Assembly: GCA_013399305.1 (NCBI GenBank)
Contig: VXAI01000136.1
Span: forward strand, 1,102,716-1,166,715
DNA from: Rostratula benghalensis
Taxonomy: Eukaryota; Chordata; Aves; Charadriiformes; Rostratulidae
DNA length: 64,000 nt
Reading direction: 5' to 3'
Shown here piece after piece: positions 1-12,216 of this stretch. Position numbers and translations under genes: made by a program. Within the stretch, counting starts at the first letter, position 1. Every line of letters starts with the position of its first letter. Below the pieces are notes generated by a model. The model worked only from the letters and a program-made list of their open reading frames with translations. It did no database searches and had not been told where the DNA came from.

Positions 1-2327
1 CCCCCCCACTGCATAAATGAGGCTTTAAGAGTGGTTTGGCATCTTTCTCTTTGTGGCCAGCTGTGGCTGCTGTGTCAAATCCATGCCCAGGCTCATGCCT
101 GGCTATCAGCAATAGCAAGGTGGATAAGTCTTGAGAGGCTCAGGTGAGCTGAGAGTTTCACATTTATTTGCAATGGTCCAAGAATTTCCAATTTGCAGCG
201 TTCATTTTCTATAGCTCTCCAGATGTGTGGGTTAACCTTAAAATCCTCATGCAATATGGATCATAGAACGGGAAAAAAAGACCCACAGTATGTTTGTAAG
301 GTTTAGTCTTTCTTAGGAGTGGACCTGGTGCTGTAATGTGGCCAACATCTCTTTGGTGACTACTCAAAGCTGAGACACGAGTCTGACCCGTTCTCACAGA
401 AGTCAAGAGCAGTCCTGTTAAGACAATTGGTGCCAAATTCTACATTAATGAAAACCCCCCCACTTTTCAGAGTTGTTATCCTTAAAGGAAGTAGGTTATG
501 CAGGTCCTGGGCTGTCAGCCCAGCACAGACATCCCATCCCTTCCCAGGACACCCAGGGGGGCTCAGCAGTCCAAGGCTGCTGTTAGCCACACAGTGTTCC
601 TCTTCAGACTCAGCTCCTTCTGAACTCAGTACAACTTGTGGGCTCTTACCTCCCTGTAGGATCAAACCCTACAAAAGAAATCTACTGAAAGTGATGGAGG
701 GGTGTGCTGAGATCTTGCTGACAGGCTTCAGAGCTTTTTCTTGCAACTGGAGAACGATGATGTGCTCAAGAGCAGGAGCAGTGCTGTGGGGGAGCAGCAC
801 CTCAGTTGATGCCCAGGTGATGCTTTGTTCTTGCTTTCAAATGAATTGACTTTGAATGTTTTTCCATCTGAAAAGATGTCTCTCTCATGTTGGAGGTGCT
901 GCTGTGACACTGCATAGTGCCATCCCAGCAGCCTCCCAGTGCTTCTTTTCACACTAGAACAGTTTACACTTTCCCTTGGGTAGGTGAGAGATTGCCAGCC
1001 TTTCCATAAAATCTACGAATTTGATGCTGTTTTAATTTTCAGAAAGAGTCCCATTTATCTTAATGACATGCTACACTTTGTCTCAATCTTCTGAGTACCT
1101 GTGTGATAAATACCACGCGACCAAATTTAAAGTTGAGAAGGTTGCTCACATGTTAAAAAAAAACCCCAAAACCCCAGAGAATAAACAGTTGAGGGCCAAA
1201 AGGGTTTGCATCATGGGTGGACGTGATGAAATCCTTATAGATGGAAGCATTCAGAGGTGTTTAATGAAGAGATGATGCAAGGGATTCCAGTGCTCTGTAT
1301 ATCCCAGGGTTGAGGAGGTGGGAAGCTGCTGATGGAAGAGGGTTGCATCTTTCAGGACACGCTGAGGGTGTTGGCTGGGGGCAGGAAGGGGCTTTGCAGA
1401 AGCTCTGGATGCCAGAACTACTAAAAGGATGGTGCAGATGGGATCTTGTTAAATCATACAGTGATACCCATATGGCTGCAAAGGGGTCATGATCCTTTGT
1501 GTATCTCACTGCTATAACGTGCCCATAAATAAGGTTTGACTCAGTGTCTGTAAACGCTCACTTTAGTTTAGATGGGGTTAGATCTACTGAAGTGATTCCA
1601 TGTATTTAAATAATTCAAGGAGAATGCATAAAGGTGATTTGGCCCTACCAAGCCCTAGGGACAAAGATGCAGGGGAGAAAGGGAGAAATTCCTGATGGGA
1701 ATTTTAGTCTTTGGCTTTCACTGGCAGTGATTTATGGAAAGTGACATGAAATATTTCCCTTGGGATTTTCCCCCTTCTTTGTTCTGCAGAAGTGAGTTTG
1801 TCCAAGCCAATCCTTATAGCAAAGAGAAGGGTGATTTGGTCCCAAAGAAGCTGAATCTGTTTCCTTCACCATCTGAAAACATCTGTTCTCTGGCAGCTCT
1901 GCTAGATGGGACATTTGCCTAACACCCATGAAGTTCCCCTCTGCTAGGACACCAGGGTTCACAGACTTCTTGGCAATATGGCAATATTTTAATGGCGTAG
2001 TTGGGAAGAGAAAATTGATTTTCCCATGAAAAATTTCACCTCTGTAAAGCTAAAGTCCCACTGAACACTTTCAGTAAAAAATAAAATAAAATAATAATAA
2101 AAAAAATCTGGTTTAAGCTTTGAGGTTTTTAATTTGGAAATGTCTCTCAGGGTTTGCGGGTCAGGCTACAATCTACTGCTGTTCCTTTGCGAGCTGGTCT
2201 CCCTGTAGGTATGACTGTTGTTCCTGTGAGGTACAGTGTTTCCCTTTGTGTTGAGCAGCACAACACACGGCAGGAAACCCCTGAGATTGTGCCTTGTGGG
2301 ATGTGTACTTTGACCAGGGAGACCAAC
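1..2327. other. Unique non-coding DNA, no gene seen
   Basis: Open frames here are short (at most about 140 codons), overlap on both strands, and have no recognisable domain or codon pattern. The stretch holds a short AT-rich run with AAATA/AATAA units near 2078-2105 and several small A or C runs. I see no CR1, LTR or RNA gene. It is best read as intergenic or intronic sequence. Confidence 0.6.
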
Positions 2328-2467
2328 TTGAGACCTGCTGGCCTCCACCAGCCGTCCAAACACCTTATTTATGCACAGAAGCATAAAGGAATCAAATGAA
2401 AATCACAAAACAGGTAAGAGTTTTACTTTCCAGCTTATTTTTTTTAATTGTAAGCACAAAATCTTTG
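2328..2467 (+). repeat. Inverted duplication, left arm
   Basis: This 140-base segment reappears in reverse complement at 3547-3691. Reading by eye, it runs from TTGAGACCTGCTGG through CCACCAGCCGTCC, TTATGCACAGAAGC and ACAGGTAAGA to TTGTAAGCACAAAATC. The arms differ by only a handful of substitutions plus the length of an internal T run, roughly 93% identity. Similarity stops abruptly at both ends and no target-site duplication flanks the pair. That favours a local inverted duplication over a DNA transposon with terminal inverted repeats. The arm contains a strong splice-donor-like CAG|GTAAGA with GT at 2414-2415. I do not recognise the arm as a known repeat family. Confidence 0.85.
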
Positions 2468-3546
2468 ATGGACAGAGTCCAGAAAGGTAACAAATTAAAA
2501 ATCAAATTTGCAACTGCAATTTGTGGAAATTTTTCAACCTGACTTAAGGAAGAGGGAGGCTGAAGGAGAGGTAACTAGGAGATGCTCTTATTTTCCTACC
2601 ATCCTCCTAGACAGCTGCAGCCTTTACTTTCATGGAAAAAATAGGACTAGCAAAAGGCTTGGGATTAGATTTTACTTGTTGGGAAAGTGCACAATATTGC
2701 CTGCATTCTGCTGGTGTGCATCCCCATGGCAGACCTGCTGATCAGAGATGGAAGCCATGGGGAACACGTGAAAAGCCTTCCCTATTGGCCCTGCAATCTC
2801 ATTTCCATACCATTTAGTACCTGGACTAAAAAGAGGAGGCAGAATCACATGGTGCCTCAAATCATCAGTGCTTCTGGGAAGCACCGGTGAGTAGCTCTTG
2901 CCTGACTGATCACGGGCGGGTTGTTTGTGGAAAAGAGTGCTGAGGGACTTGGGGAAGAGGCTGAAGGTCTGGGGACTTTCCATGATTTTCCCCATTGTCC
3001 TTTGGGAGATGCTGTGTAAGACGAGCTGATCCACCAGCCCGTGTCAGCCGTCTGGGGTGAGATGGGAAGAGGCTCAGGGTGGGAAGGACAAACGTGAATC
3101 CTTCTTTGGCCTGTTTGGCATGGACTTGTCCCTCAGAGAGTCCCCAGAGCAGCAGAGCTGCTCCATTAGCGAGTGCCCTTCGCTTATGCGTTCGCCGAGA
3201 CGAGTTCTGTTTCAATTATTCATGCTAATCCATCGTAATGCCCGGATAAATATTCTGCAGCATACTTGGTAAAAAATAATGAAATCTTAGTCATTGGAGA
3301 CCTCACCGCACACCTCTGCTATTGCAGCTCCACCGGGGCTTGGGTTTGCCTGTGGTTCAGTGAGAAGTGACGGTGTCCTCCCAGCTGCTGGGACCAGCTG
3401 GTGTCACAGGCTGTGGTCACCAGACACTGACACCTGGGGTTTGCTGGTGGGAATGAGAAGGGGCAGCAGAGCCTGGGGCAGCCACAGGGTCTATAACGTG
3501 GTCGTCATCCCCCAGCTGTGGCTTTGAAATTAGCAGCTTGTAAGCA
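2468..3546. other. Spacer between inverted arms
   Basis: About 1.08 kb of non-repetitive sequence separates the two arms. It contains a CpG-dense, AT-core-motif block described separately (3165-3290). No reading frame resembles a known protein; the longest (120 codons, minus strand, 2672-3034) has no recognisable motif. I see no transposon in it. Confidence 0.6.
3165..3290. promoter_or_regulatory. Candidate conserved regulatory block, CpG-dense
   Basis: Between 3170 and 3245 I count eight CpG dinucleotides in about 76 bases, far denser than the surrounding non-coding DNA. They sit next to AT-core motifs: AATTATT, a POU-like ATGCTAAT at 3222-3229, and GGATAAAT. This mix of retained CpGs and homeodomain/POU-type sites is typical of conserved developmental enhancers kept unmethylated. 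It is also compatible with a small exon, but no convincing protein can be read. Function is inferred from composition only. Confidence 0.35.
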
Positions 3547-3566
3547 CAAAGATTTTGTGCTTACAA
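3538..3566. repeat. Perfect 13-bp hairpin at arm edge
   Basis: TTGTAAGCACAAA (3538-3550) is followed by the 3-base loop GAT and then its exact reverse complement TTTGTGCTTACAA (3554-3566). The second half belongs to the right arm of the inverted duplication. The first half is therefore an extra, opposite-facing copy of the arm's inner end. Confidence 0.9.
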
Positions 3567-3691
3567 TTAAAAAAAAAAAATAAACTGGAAAGTAAAAAAT
3601 CTTACCTGTTTTCCAATTTTCATTTGATTCCTTTATGCTTCTGTGCATAAATAAAGTGTTTGGACGGCTGGTGGAGGCCAGCAGGTCTCAA
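3547..3691 (-). repeat. Inverted duplication, right arm
   Basis: This is the reverse-complement partner of 2328-2467. On the minus strand it reads TTGAGACCTGCTGG to CACAAAATCTTTG. It is slightly longer than the left arm, mainly because the poly-T/A run (around 3570-3580) has expanded. The CAG|GTAAG motif is preserved on the minus strand at 3608-3601. Beyond 3691 the sequence is unrelated to that upstream of the left arm. Confidence 0.85.
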
Positions 3692-6600
3692 CGCTTGCTT
3701 AAGCACTGGAGCTTCCTCTGAAATTATGGACCTGGTCCTTTGGTGTGTTTTCACCCACAGTCTCACAGCTCTTTGCTGGGACAATCCCAGAGCAGGTGGT
3801 GGGGTTGGTCAGTTCGTGCACTTGATGCTGCCATGGCCACACTACTAACTTGCTGAGTTTTGGTGCTTCTTGGTGCCTGTCTGATGGGCTTAGGAGAGCT
3901 GCAGGGGCAGGGCTGCCTGGAGCACAGGGTGCGCCTTGGTGTCCCCCCAGGCCCCTGGGGGGGCAGGTTCCTGAGCGCTGTTCTGCAAGTGCAATCCCTT
4001 GATCACACCCCTGCCTCATCTGGATGGGTGTTGAGACCCACCATGGCTGGTGATGCACGAGGGAGGGTGTGATGTGCAAGTCAGCATGGATCCGACCAGC
4101 CACAGCAAACACTCATCAGCTGGCCTTTTGGGTCAGCTTGAAGGTTAAACCCCTCAGAAAGAAGTCACAGCCCCTGGAGTAATTTCTATAAAACTGAGCG
4201 GTCCCAAATTTCATCATTTTGACCAGAGGGGATACAACAAAACCACTCTATCAGCCAGAAAACAGTGGGTTTTTTTTCTCTTTTGAGAAATTTTGTAGTG
4301 AAGAGTAGCATCGTGCCTGAGTTGCCCCAGCAGTCCTGGGGGCACCCTCAGGGATAAAGCCCAGAATTAGATTTATTGCAGTATCTCTGGCACAGCAGCT
4401 GGAGGTCGTGGTGGAGGTGCCACTCGGCTCATAAAAGCCATCTGTTTCTTTTTTATGGCCTCTCTTTGCTCCTCACAGGAAACATCATGAGATTTATCGT
4501 GGGGCACAGCAAGCTCTGGGCACCTCAGGGTGGAGAGGCCACATGGGTTTTTATTTCTTGTTTTTATCCGAGATGGAGATTAGGAAAACATTTCCAAAGT
4601 GTGCAGGAAGAGACTTTCAGCACCCATTTTTCTCATTTTGGTGCAGAATGTAGAAACATTACAAACAATGCAAATGGAAATAATACTAACTAAATACTCT
4701 GCCTATTAACAGCTAGATTAAAAAATCCCCACATACATACAATGCCAGTTATATACCACCACGTGCTTGAGTGAACATGAAGGTGCCCCAACAGTTCCTC
4801 CTTCTCTTAAACATCACCTCAAAGGCATCTACTCACCCGGTATCTTTCTGCTCTTTCTTTGGGGCTCCTTGTCTTCCAACTTCACTTGGTTAAATACTCT
4901 TTATTCAGAGCTTAGCCAACATATAAACCCCTGCACGTATGTGGAGCACCACTCTCTACTTCTTGACCCTTTCCAGCAAGGTCAGGTGATGGTGAATATA
5001 TTTAAGGCCCAGGTCTGAACCTTTTCATCTTAATTTAACATCTATAAGAAACTTTCCAAACAAAATCAGTCAAGTGAGTGTTAAGATCATTTACATCTTG
5101 TTTAGAAACTTAATAGATTGGTGATTTTTGATATGGCCAGGCAGCTGGGTGGTTGGGTACTACTGTGATCAGCCTTGCATGATATAAATAAATGGTGATG
5201 TTTGTTCTTGTATTTAATAATGCTATATTCCCTTCTTCTGCATGGAACTTTACAGAAGGAATGAAGGCTCAGAGACATTGCATTTGCTATTGCTTCTGGC
5301 AGATACTGTATTAAATGGGATAACTTAAATATTAATAGGAGTATGGTCCACAAGAGCCGTTAAGTATATGCTGCCTTCTGTTTCAGGGTGATAGTTGGGG
5401 AACATCATTTTCTGTGGAGAGAGGCCCAGGGATACATGCCCAGGGATATTTAGGTTCATGGTAACCTACTTTGGAAAAAGGCACTGTGGGAGAGCTCTCA
5501 GGATGGAAATCTGTAAATTACTTTTCCCAGCCTTAAGCGAGCAAACTACTTCAGGGCATGTTTAACTCGGAGAAAGTGAAAGGTCCCACTGATGTCAGAA
5601 TGAACCTGTGCAAGGTGATGCTGAGGTCATCCAGAGCAGAAGAGCGTGACTGAGGTTTGGTGGGAAGCAGCACTATGTGTCATCATCTTCCTCTGCACAA
5701 CAAACTTGCTGCTCTACTTGGGCTCTATGAGGTCTTCATAAGCTGGAGTTCTCCACCGGGTTCATCACAGGCCTTCATCCCTCCTGTACCTTAGTAGCCA
5801 CTGCTGGTTACAGTCACCAGGAGAACACCTTGCCCTCCTTAGAGGTGCTGCCTTTTTCTGGTTTGTGTGGGTTTTAAAAGCCCTGCTGGAGTGGAGTTGC
5901 CTCTCTCCAACACCGCCAAATCTCAGTTCAGAGAGATGCTGAGATCCTGACATGAGAAGCACCCAGTGTCTCTTGGGTTGGCATACTCTTTCACTCCCTT
6001 CTCCTACCAGCGTTAATCTTGCCACAGTCTTTCCTACTTTACTTTCTCTAGGTTGCTGATACATGGTGGTGGTGGAACATTACAGGTCCTCTATTCAGCG
6101 ATGGCAGGGGAGGAGTCCTAATCCCGTCCAGGTTGGCGGTTCTCCTTCATTCCCCTTTGCAGGCTTTATTTCATGTGATGGATACTTGCACCTCACTTGT
6201 CCTCCCTCTTTTCAGGGTTGTTTCTGAGAGCTTTATGGATGTGTTTTTTATTCCTTTGCCAACTGGTATTAGTCTGTGATTGTCAGGTTGACTCTCCAGT
6301 GGTATTTCCTATTCCCAGATGCTTTTCATATTTAATTCCTTCTGTCCTCACTGGTGTTTTGATCACCTTCCAGATTAGTACATAATTTTGTTAACATTTG
6401 ATTTAACTCTTTTTATAGATCATTAAGGAAGCACTTAATAAGACCAGAACTAAGAAAATCTACTCAGCATTTCACTAAATAACTACTTCCCCATTTCCGG
6501 CTTAGTACGATGTCATTTGTTATGGCTTTATTTATAGCTCTGAAGCCATTTTTCCAGTTCATGTAGATTCTCCAGGTCATCTGAATTAATACTAGAACTA

Positions 6601-8160
6601 AGATTTTATGAGACATTGCACATATGTCAAACCAGCAAATATTTCCTCATTTCTTTTTGTTCAAACTCGATTGCTCGGCTATGTTTACCCATTTATTTCA
6701 GTGATAGGCACTTAATTGTTATCTTCTCATCTCAGGTTTTTCATGCTGTTGACATGATGTGTATCTTGCATAACAAAATAATGCAATGTTCCTAGTGCCA
6801 TCCAGCCCTAGAGGAGAAATGCTGAAAACTTAAATGCCCTGATCCACCCAAGTCCTGGATCTTGTATATTTTATGCGAGCCGTTAAATTTGGGTTATACC
6901 TAATTTCAGGTGAAGGGCTGAGGTGTTAATCCTTAACCAGCAGACTTTACAGGGCATTCCCCACTGGCTGTAAATACAGATTTTCTGGTTTCAGTGGGGA
7001 TGGTGGAGAAGCAAGTACAGCTGCTGAGGGACTGATAGTGAAATCCCCAAAGCACACAGTGGGGAGCTGCCCACCAGGCTCTCAGCAGTGCAGCATCAGC
7101 GCTGCCCATCTTTGTTCCCCTTGTGCCTCTCCTTGCACTGCTTAGAGTGTTTGTGAGCAGGGATTACACCCTGAGGAGGGAATGTCAAGAGCAACTGATT
7201 GAAATTGCAGGGGAATTAATTTAGGAAGGTAATTACAAGAACTGGGATTTGCTCTTCTACCTTGGCTAGCACTGCTGCTCTTGTGAGACGTGCTGGAGGA
7301 ATTTCAATGCACACAACTGGCTCAGACCTCAGACACTGTCTGTGCAGTGACACCAGCTGCACAGGGCCATTGCTCAGGGCCACACTTGCACTGGAGATAT
7401 GGCAGCAGCATTTCTCATGCCTGGAGTGCTTATGAACTATGCCTAGACTGGCAGAAACATGCCAGGGATGTACACACTGGCCAGTAACAGTGATTTTGCT
7501 GGATGGCCCATGCCATGGTTGTAGCCTGAGACAACTAAGTGACCATGCACAGATCAGGTGTTGCCACACACCTGGGACCACTCCTAGGAGGAGTCTGCCT
7601 GTGGCTCCTGCTTTGCAGGCAAGTGTGGTCAGTGATGTGGACACTGGTCACACCAGTTGCCCTCACAGACAGGGAGCAGGGCTGGGCATCTTTGGTTTAC
7701 CAGAACAGACACAATTGTTATACGTGAGACCTTGGCACTTTGAGGATATCCTCCTGTGTCTATGCAAAAAGCCATTTTGCTTTGGGATCAGACCTTTCTC
7801 TGAGATAAAACCCCGAGAAATCTTACCCCATTGAAATAATATGTTTTACCCAATGTGTGTGTACAGTAGCACGTTGTATTTTCTATACCCCTTTCCTGTT
7901 CATGGGACTTTTGCCAAGGCTTTTGCTTTCTCTGCTTCAACATTCCTCGTGCCCATCAAACTCCCATGGAGGTCCAAATACTTCATCTCCACATCTTGAG
8001 ATATTAAGAAACAAATAATTTTTGTGTTACTAACCCAGGAGAAAGAGCCTGCTGACCTCTCATTACCAAACTTCTTACAATATTTGTAAAATACAGAAGA
8101 AGATGATGCTAGTTGTATCGTTGCTGATACTTGGGCTTTTCTGCTAATTTTGTCTCACTT
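3692..8160. other. Unique non-coding DNA
   Basis: This is AT-rich single-copy sequence with scattered stop codons in every frame. The longest frame (142 codons, minus strand, 7216-7644) has no recognisable motif and faces overlapping frames on the other strand. The T-rich stretch around 6380-6730 looks like decayed old repeat sequence, but I cannot assign a family. Confidence 0.55.
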
Positions 8161-8400
8161 CATAGAATCGTGGAATCATTCAGGTTGGAAGAGACCCTTG
8201 GGATCATCAAGTCCAACCATCTGCCCTACTCTGCAAAGTTCTCCCCTACACCACATTCCCAAACACCACATCTAAACAACTCAAATTCGGGGATGGGGAC
8301 TCAACCCTTCCCTGGGAAGCCCATTCCAGGGTCTGACCACTCTTTCTGGGAAAAATTCTTTCCTAATGCTCAGCCTAAACCTACCCTGGTGCAGCTGTTA
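8161..8400 (-). mobile_element. CR1 LINE, 5'-truncated 3' end
   Basis: The plus strand begins with CATAGAATCGTGGAATCATT, then AGGTTGGAAGAGACCC, GATCATCAAGTCCAACCA and later TCTGGGAAAAATTCTTTCC. This is the reverse complement of a chicken-repeat-1 3' UTR ending in degenerate ATTCTATG octamers. Only about 240 bases of the 3' end are present, as usual for CR1 copies truncated during target-primed reverse transcription. It has no coding capacity. Its sequence differs from the copies at 12.2, 39.2 and 45.4 kb, so it belongs to a different and probably older CR1 subfamily. Confidence 0.93.
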
Positions 8401-10787
8401 TTCTAACTTTTTATTGCAGGTGTTGTTCCATTATCTTCTCAAATCCTGGGTACGATGAGACTGTGCAGAGTTGGGGTCTGGCAGATACAGGCTCATGGCA
8501 GTTTCTGCTCCCAGAATATGGCATTGTCACATAGTACACCCTCAAATATGCTACTCTCTTCACTGCTAAATTACTTAAAACAACTGTATTTCCCTGCTTT
8601 TCTTCAGGGTTTGAGAGGCTGTCTCTCAATAATCACAATGGGAATCCATTCATCTAACACCTTATCTGAGATAGCTGTCTGGGCTCTTTTTATAGCTGCT
8701 GAAGAAAAACAGAAAATAGGGATTTCTGGAGTGCAATTAATCTCATCCTGAAGATGATTCTAAAATAGGTGAGATTAATGACCTTTTGCAGTGCCTGAAA
8801 CTTTCCACTGACTACAAAGGAGACCTCGGGTGTCTAACTTGAACCTAGCTCTTTAACACCAGAAACACCTGAGAAATGGGAAACTTTTTGCCCAAACTGC
8901 CTGAGAGGCAGGACTCAAGGGCCACATTAAAGTAACTAAATTTAAATATGTTCTTGTATGGTTGTGTGCCTGCAATAGACGTTTGAGTTCTCTTTATAGT
9001 CAGTAGAGATCCAGTCGATACAGTCAATAGATTTTATGGTGCAATTCCTCCAACCAGATGTAGGGTTCTGCTTTACATGGAAATAAATCACAGCTGCAGC
9101 TCCATTGAGCAGCTCTTCATTGTCTGTAGCAGGAGCTGGGGTGACTTGATCTCTGGTAAATGAGAGCAATCAAAGCTTCTTTCAGACAGACAAGTCCTAC
9201 CTCTAAAGGTAAGAGGAGTACGAGTCTTACTGTTACACAGGCTTTTATTGATATTAGGCTCAACATAATATTCTAATTTCCTTTCCTTAAGAGCTGTACA
9301 TATGTGACTGCCTATTATCCTGGGCCGTGACAGGCCTACAGTCATCCCTGACATTAGGCCAAAGAAAAGTGTGATGGAGTAGCTGATGTCCTCAGTTTTG
9401 TCATCCTACTTATGCTGCTGATCTTATTAGCTTTAAGGACTTTGCCTAGCTGGGAGTCTTTCCACCTTCCCTTTGTTCTGGGGTTTGCTATGGAGTCTAT
9501 CTCCCTGAGCCCTCCCAGAACCATTCTCTTGATTTGCAATCACAGTTGCAGTCCTTCTTGAGGCCAGACTCAATCTCAGACTTCACTACCCCTTGCACTG
9601 AGCTGCAAATCTAAAATTTGTCATTGACTTTGTTCTCCCTTTATCTTCTTGTGGCCATTTGTGATTTACCTGGGCACAGGAGTTACTGTGGTGGGAGTTT
9701 CCCAGCAGCAGTCCTGCTGCTTCCTATTCCCAAATTTCTATCCGATTGCATTGCTCCTCTTGTCTGCACCACTCAAAATTAGCTTCCCAAATAAATGGAC
9801 AGACAATGAAACTTTCCAGAAGGTATCTTCCAAGGACCAGAAGGCACTGTGTGAGTGGCTTGTCCTTTTGAAGCCTGTATCAAACACAGAAGGTTGATTT
9901 GAATGGCCTGGGATAAATGAGGTTGATTGTGGGGGACATTCACAAGCTTAGACTGTGTTTTATGTGCTGTAGGTTTCTTTGTAAAGATGGAGTCTTGGTA
10001 AATATGTAAGCACCACTCAGTATTTTAGAGGACACACTTACTTCCACGCACCAGCTGAAATAGTAAATGAGCACAATTGATCCTAACACTGAAATCATCA
10101 GAGATCTGTACAAAATTTGAATGTGTGAAGATGCCCTGTCATAAGGAAGTACTTTTTGGGTGGTGGTGTATTCCTTTAACAGCTGCTAGTTTGTGTTTTA
10201 CTTGTTTTTGCAGAAATACTGAGCCAGCAACCTCTTTTAGTCATGTCAGTGCAAATGCAGAGTAAATCTATTAATGTTGGAACAATTGGATTTGGCTGGT
10301 GCACCGCAAGCTAGATCTGGACCTGCTACAAAATGATTTTTTTTACTGATATTCTGCTAGTGCCAGGGGCCAAGGTCAAGGTCCTGGACCTCTGGTGAGG
10401 TAATTCCCTGCCACCACAAACTTGCCCTCTCAGCAAGGGGAGACACCTTGAGGAATGGGGGAAATTGGAGAGATGGAGAAGACAAGAAGTGAGCACCAGT
10501 CTGTCCCTGCCACTACTCACACCATGTCGTTTGTGGATTGCTTCCTTCACTTTGGACTCTGGCTTCTCCAGGGACAGAGACTTTCCTTTTCTTCCTGCTC
10601 TCCAAAGCGGAGAGAAGTTTTTACCTCCCTCATAAATGCAGCTGTTTAATTAAAAGAGTACGGTTATTTGGTTAACAAATACAGTGCAGATAAGCTGGGG
10701 AAGCTGAGCCAGCAAAGCACTGCTTGCCCATTTCTTGGTGTAGCTTTTCTCGCTGTTGGGGCTGTAAGGGGGAGCTGACAACGGCGA
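8401..10787. other. Unique non-coding DNA
   Basis: Single-copy sequence between two CR1 fragments. Short frames on both strands have no recognisable domains. I see nothing else to annotate. Confidence 0.55.
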
Positions 10788-10900
10788 CCATAGAACCATT
10801 TAGTTTGGAAGGGTTTAGAGGTCTCCAGTCCAGGTCACAGAGCAGGGCTAACTTCAGCATCAAATCGGGTTGCTCAGGACTGTGTCCAGTTAAACTTTCT
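10788..10900 (-). mobile_element. CR1 LINE fragment
   Basis: CCATAGAACCATTTAGTTTG, GGAAGGGTTTAGAGGTC, AGAGCAGGGCTAACTTCAGC and GGGTTGCTCAGGACTGTGTC match the reverse complement of a CR1 3' region in the expected order. It is short (about 110 bases) and diverged, so it is older than the copy at 39.2 kb. The octamer tail at the 3' end (plus-strand left edge) is reduced to one or two degenerate units. Confidence 0.85.
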
Positions 10901-12169
10901 GCCTTTACATTGTGAGGAGTGACAAATTCTGTTGCACTTCACAGAATATGTCGTTTACGCATTTTTCCTCATGGGTAGACTCCTGGGCCCAGAATGACGG
11001 AGAATCTGCTTCCCTCCCCACTCTGTTCAATCCCAAATACTCATTAAAATTGGAAGTAACATCTGGACAGAGACGTGGGGCAGGCCAGCCCACAGGGGAG
11101 GAGACGATGCTGATGTTAACCACATAGAAAGCTGCTCGCTGCAAGGCGAACTAGCACCAGTGCTGGCTGTCTTTGGACTGCTGACACTGGGAAATGCTAG
11201 GGATAATCTTTAGTCTAGCCAGTAGAGTTCACTGAAAATAGGAAACCTTTCCCAATGACTTCTCAGGTTTTTTAACCGATGTTGTAAGTTTGACTTTTCC
11301 ACCAATTTTTCATTATTCGGAAAAAAACCTGTTTGGTCTCCAGTACTTTATCCCTACTCTGCAGCTCCTCCTGACTTTCCCATCTCTGTCTCCCTGGCAC
11401 TGGATCATCCAGCTGTGCTTTGTGTGTGATCCCTCAGCCTTTCAGACCTTGTCATTACGACAGTAGTTCAGTCTGACTTCAATTCAGGTTGATGGAGCTG
11501 ACGTGACAATTAGTCTCATACCCAGACAGAGCTGTATTTACTTTTTGATCTTTTTTATACTTTTTTTTTTTTGAACTTACTGGACTTTGACATTGGGTTC
11601 ACCTATGTCAAGATTAAAATTGTGCTTCTGATTCTCTCAGAGTAGAAATTCAATAGGAATGACTTTGTCCATATGGTGTTAGGTAGTTTAGGTGCCGGGA
11701 TTCTCTCTGAAATCACCTTTTGTTTCATCACTGTTAGTGTTTCTTTTTCAGTTGCACGGCTCCTCGGTGTTGAATTCAGCATCTGGTGGTGAGGTGTTCC
11801 CACTGGACCAGCCCGTGGCTGTGGGCACAGCCCAAAGTTAGTGTCCCCACGCAAAGAGGATCTCCATAGCTCTTAGAGTGGTGTAATTCAGACCCACACA
11901 CTTCTGAGTCACTGCTCCTGATCACTCTTGGCTCTAGGGGTGGTGGTGGTGTTAGGGAAAGAGCAATTTATTGATGACCTGTGTAGGTAACAGGTTTCTT
12001 GCAGTGACTCAGCTGTTCTTTCCAGAAAAAGGGAACGTGGAGGTGGACACCCATCTCTCTTCCCAGAAGGGGTCGAAACTGAGGTAATATCTGCCCCTTG
12101 AGTTTACCCACATTCCTGGTTTTAGTGGTAGGAGGAAGAGGTTTAGGAGCACCACTTACAGGCTAATCC
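10901..12169. other. Unique non-coding DNA
   Basis: Single-copy sequence with a T-rich run near 11550-11572 and no defensible reading frame. A TGG-rich run sits at 11940-11952. Confidence 0.55.
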
Positions 12170-12216
12170 AAGATCTGCATGAGATCTGCATGCTACCTTC
12201 ATGCTATCTGCATGCT
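12170..12216. repeat. Short tandem repeat, (A/G)ATCTGCATG-like
   Basis: Imperfect units AGATCTGCATG, AGATCTGCATG, CTACCTTCATG and CTATCTGCATG follow each other directly and stop at the truncated 5' edge of the adjacent CR1. There are about four 11-base units. Confidence 0.8.

Noticed and set aside
2328..3691. DNA transposon with long terminal inverted repeats
   Set aside because: No target-site duplication flanks the arms, no transposase-like frame lies between them, and the arm termini resemble no transposon end I know.
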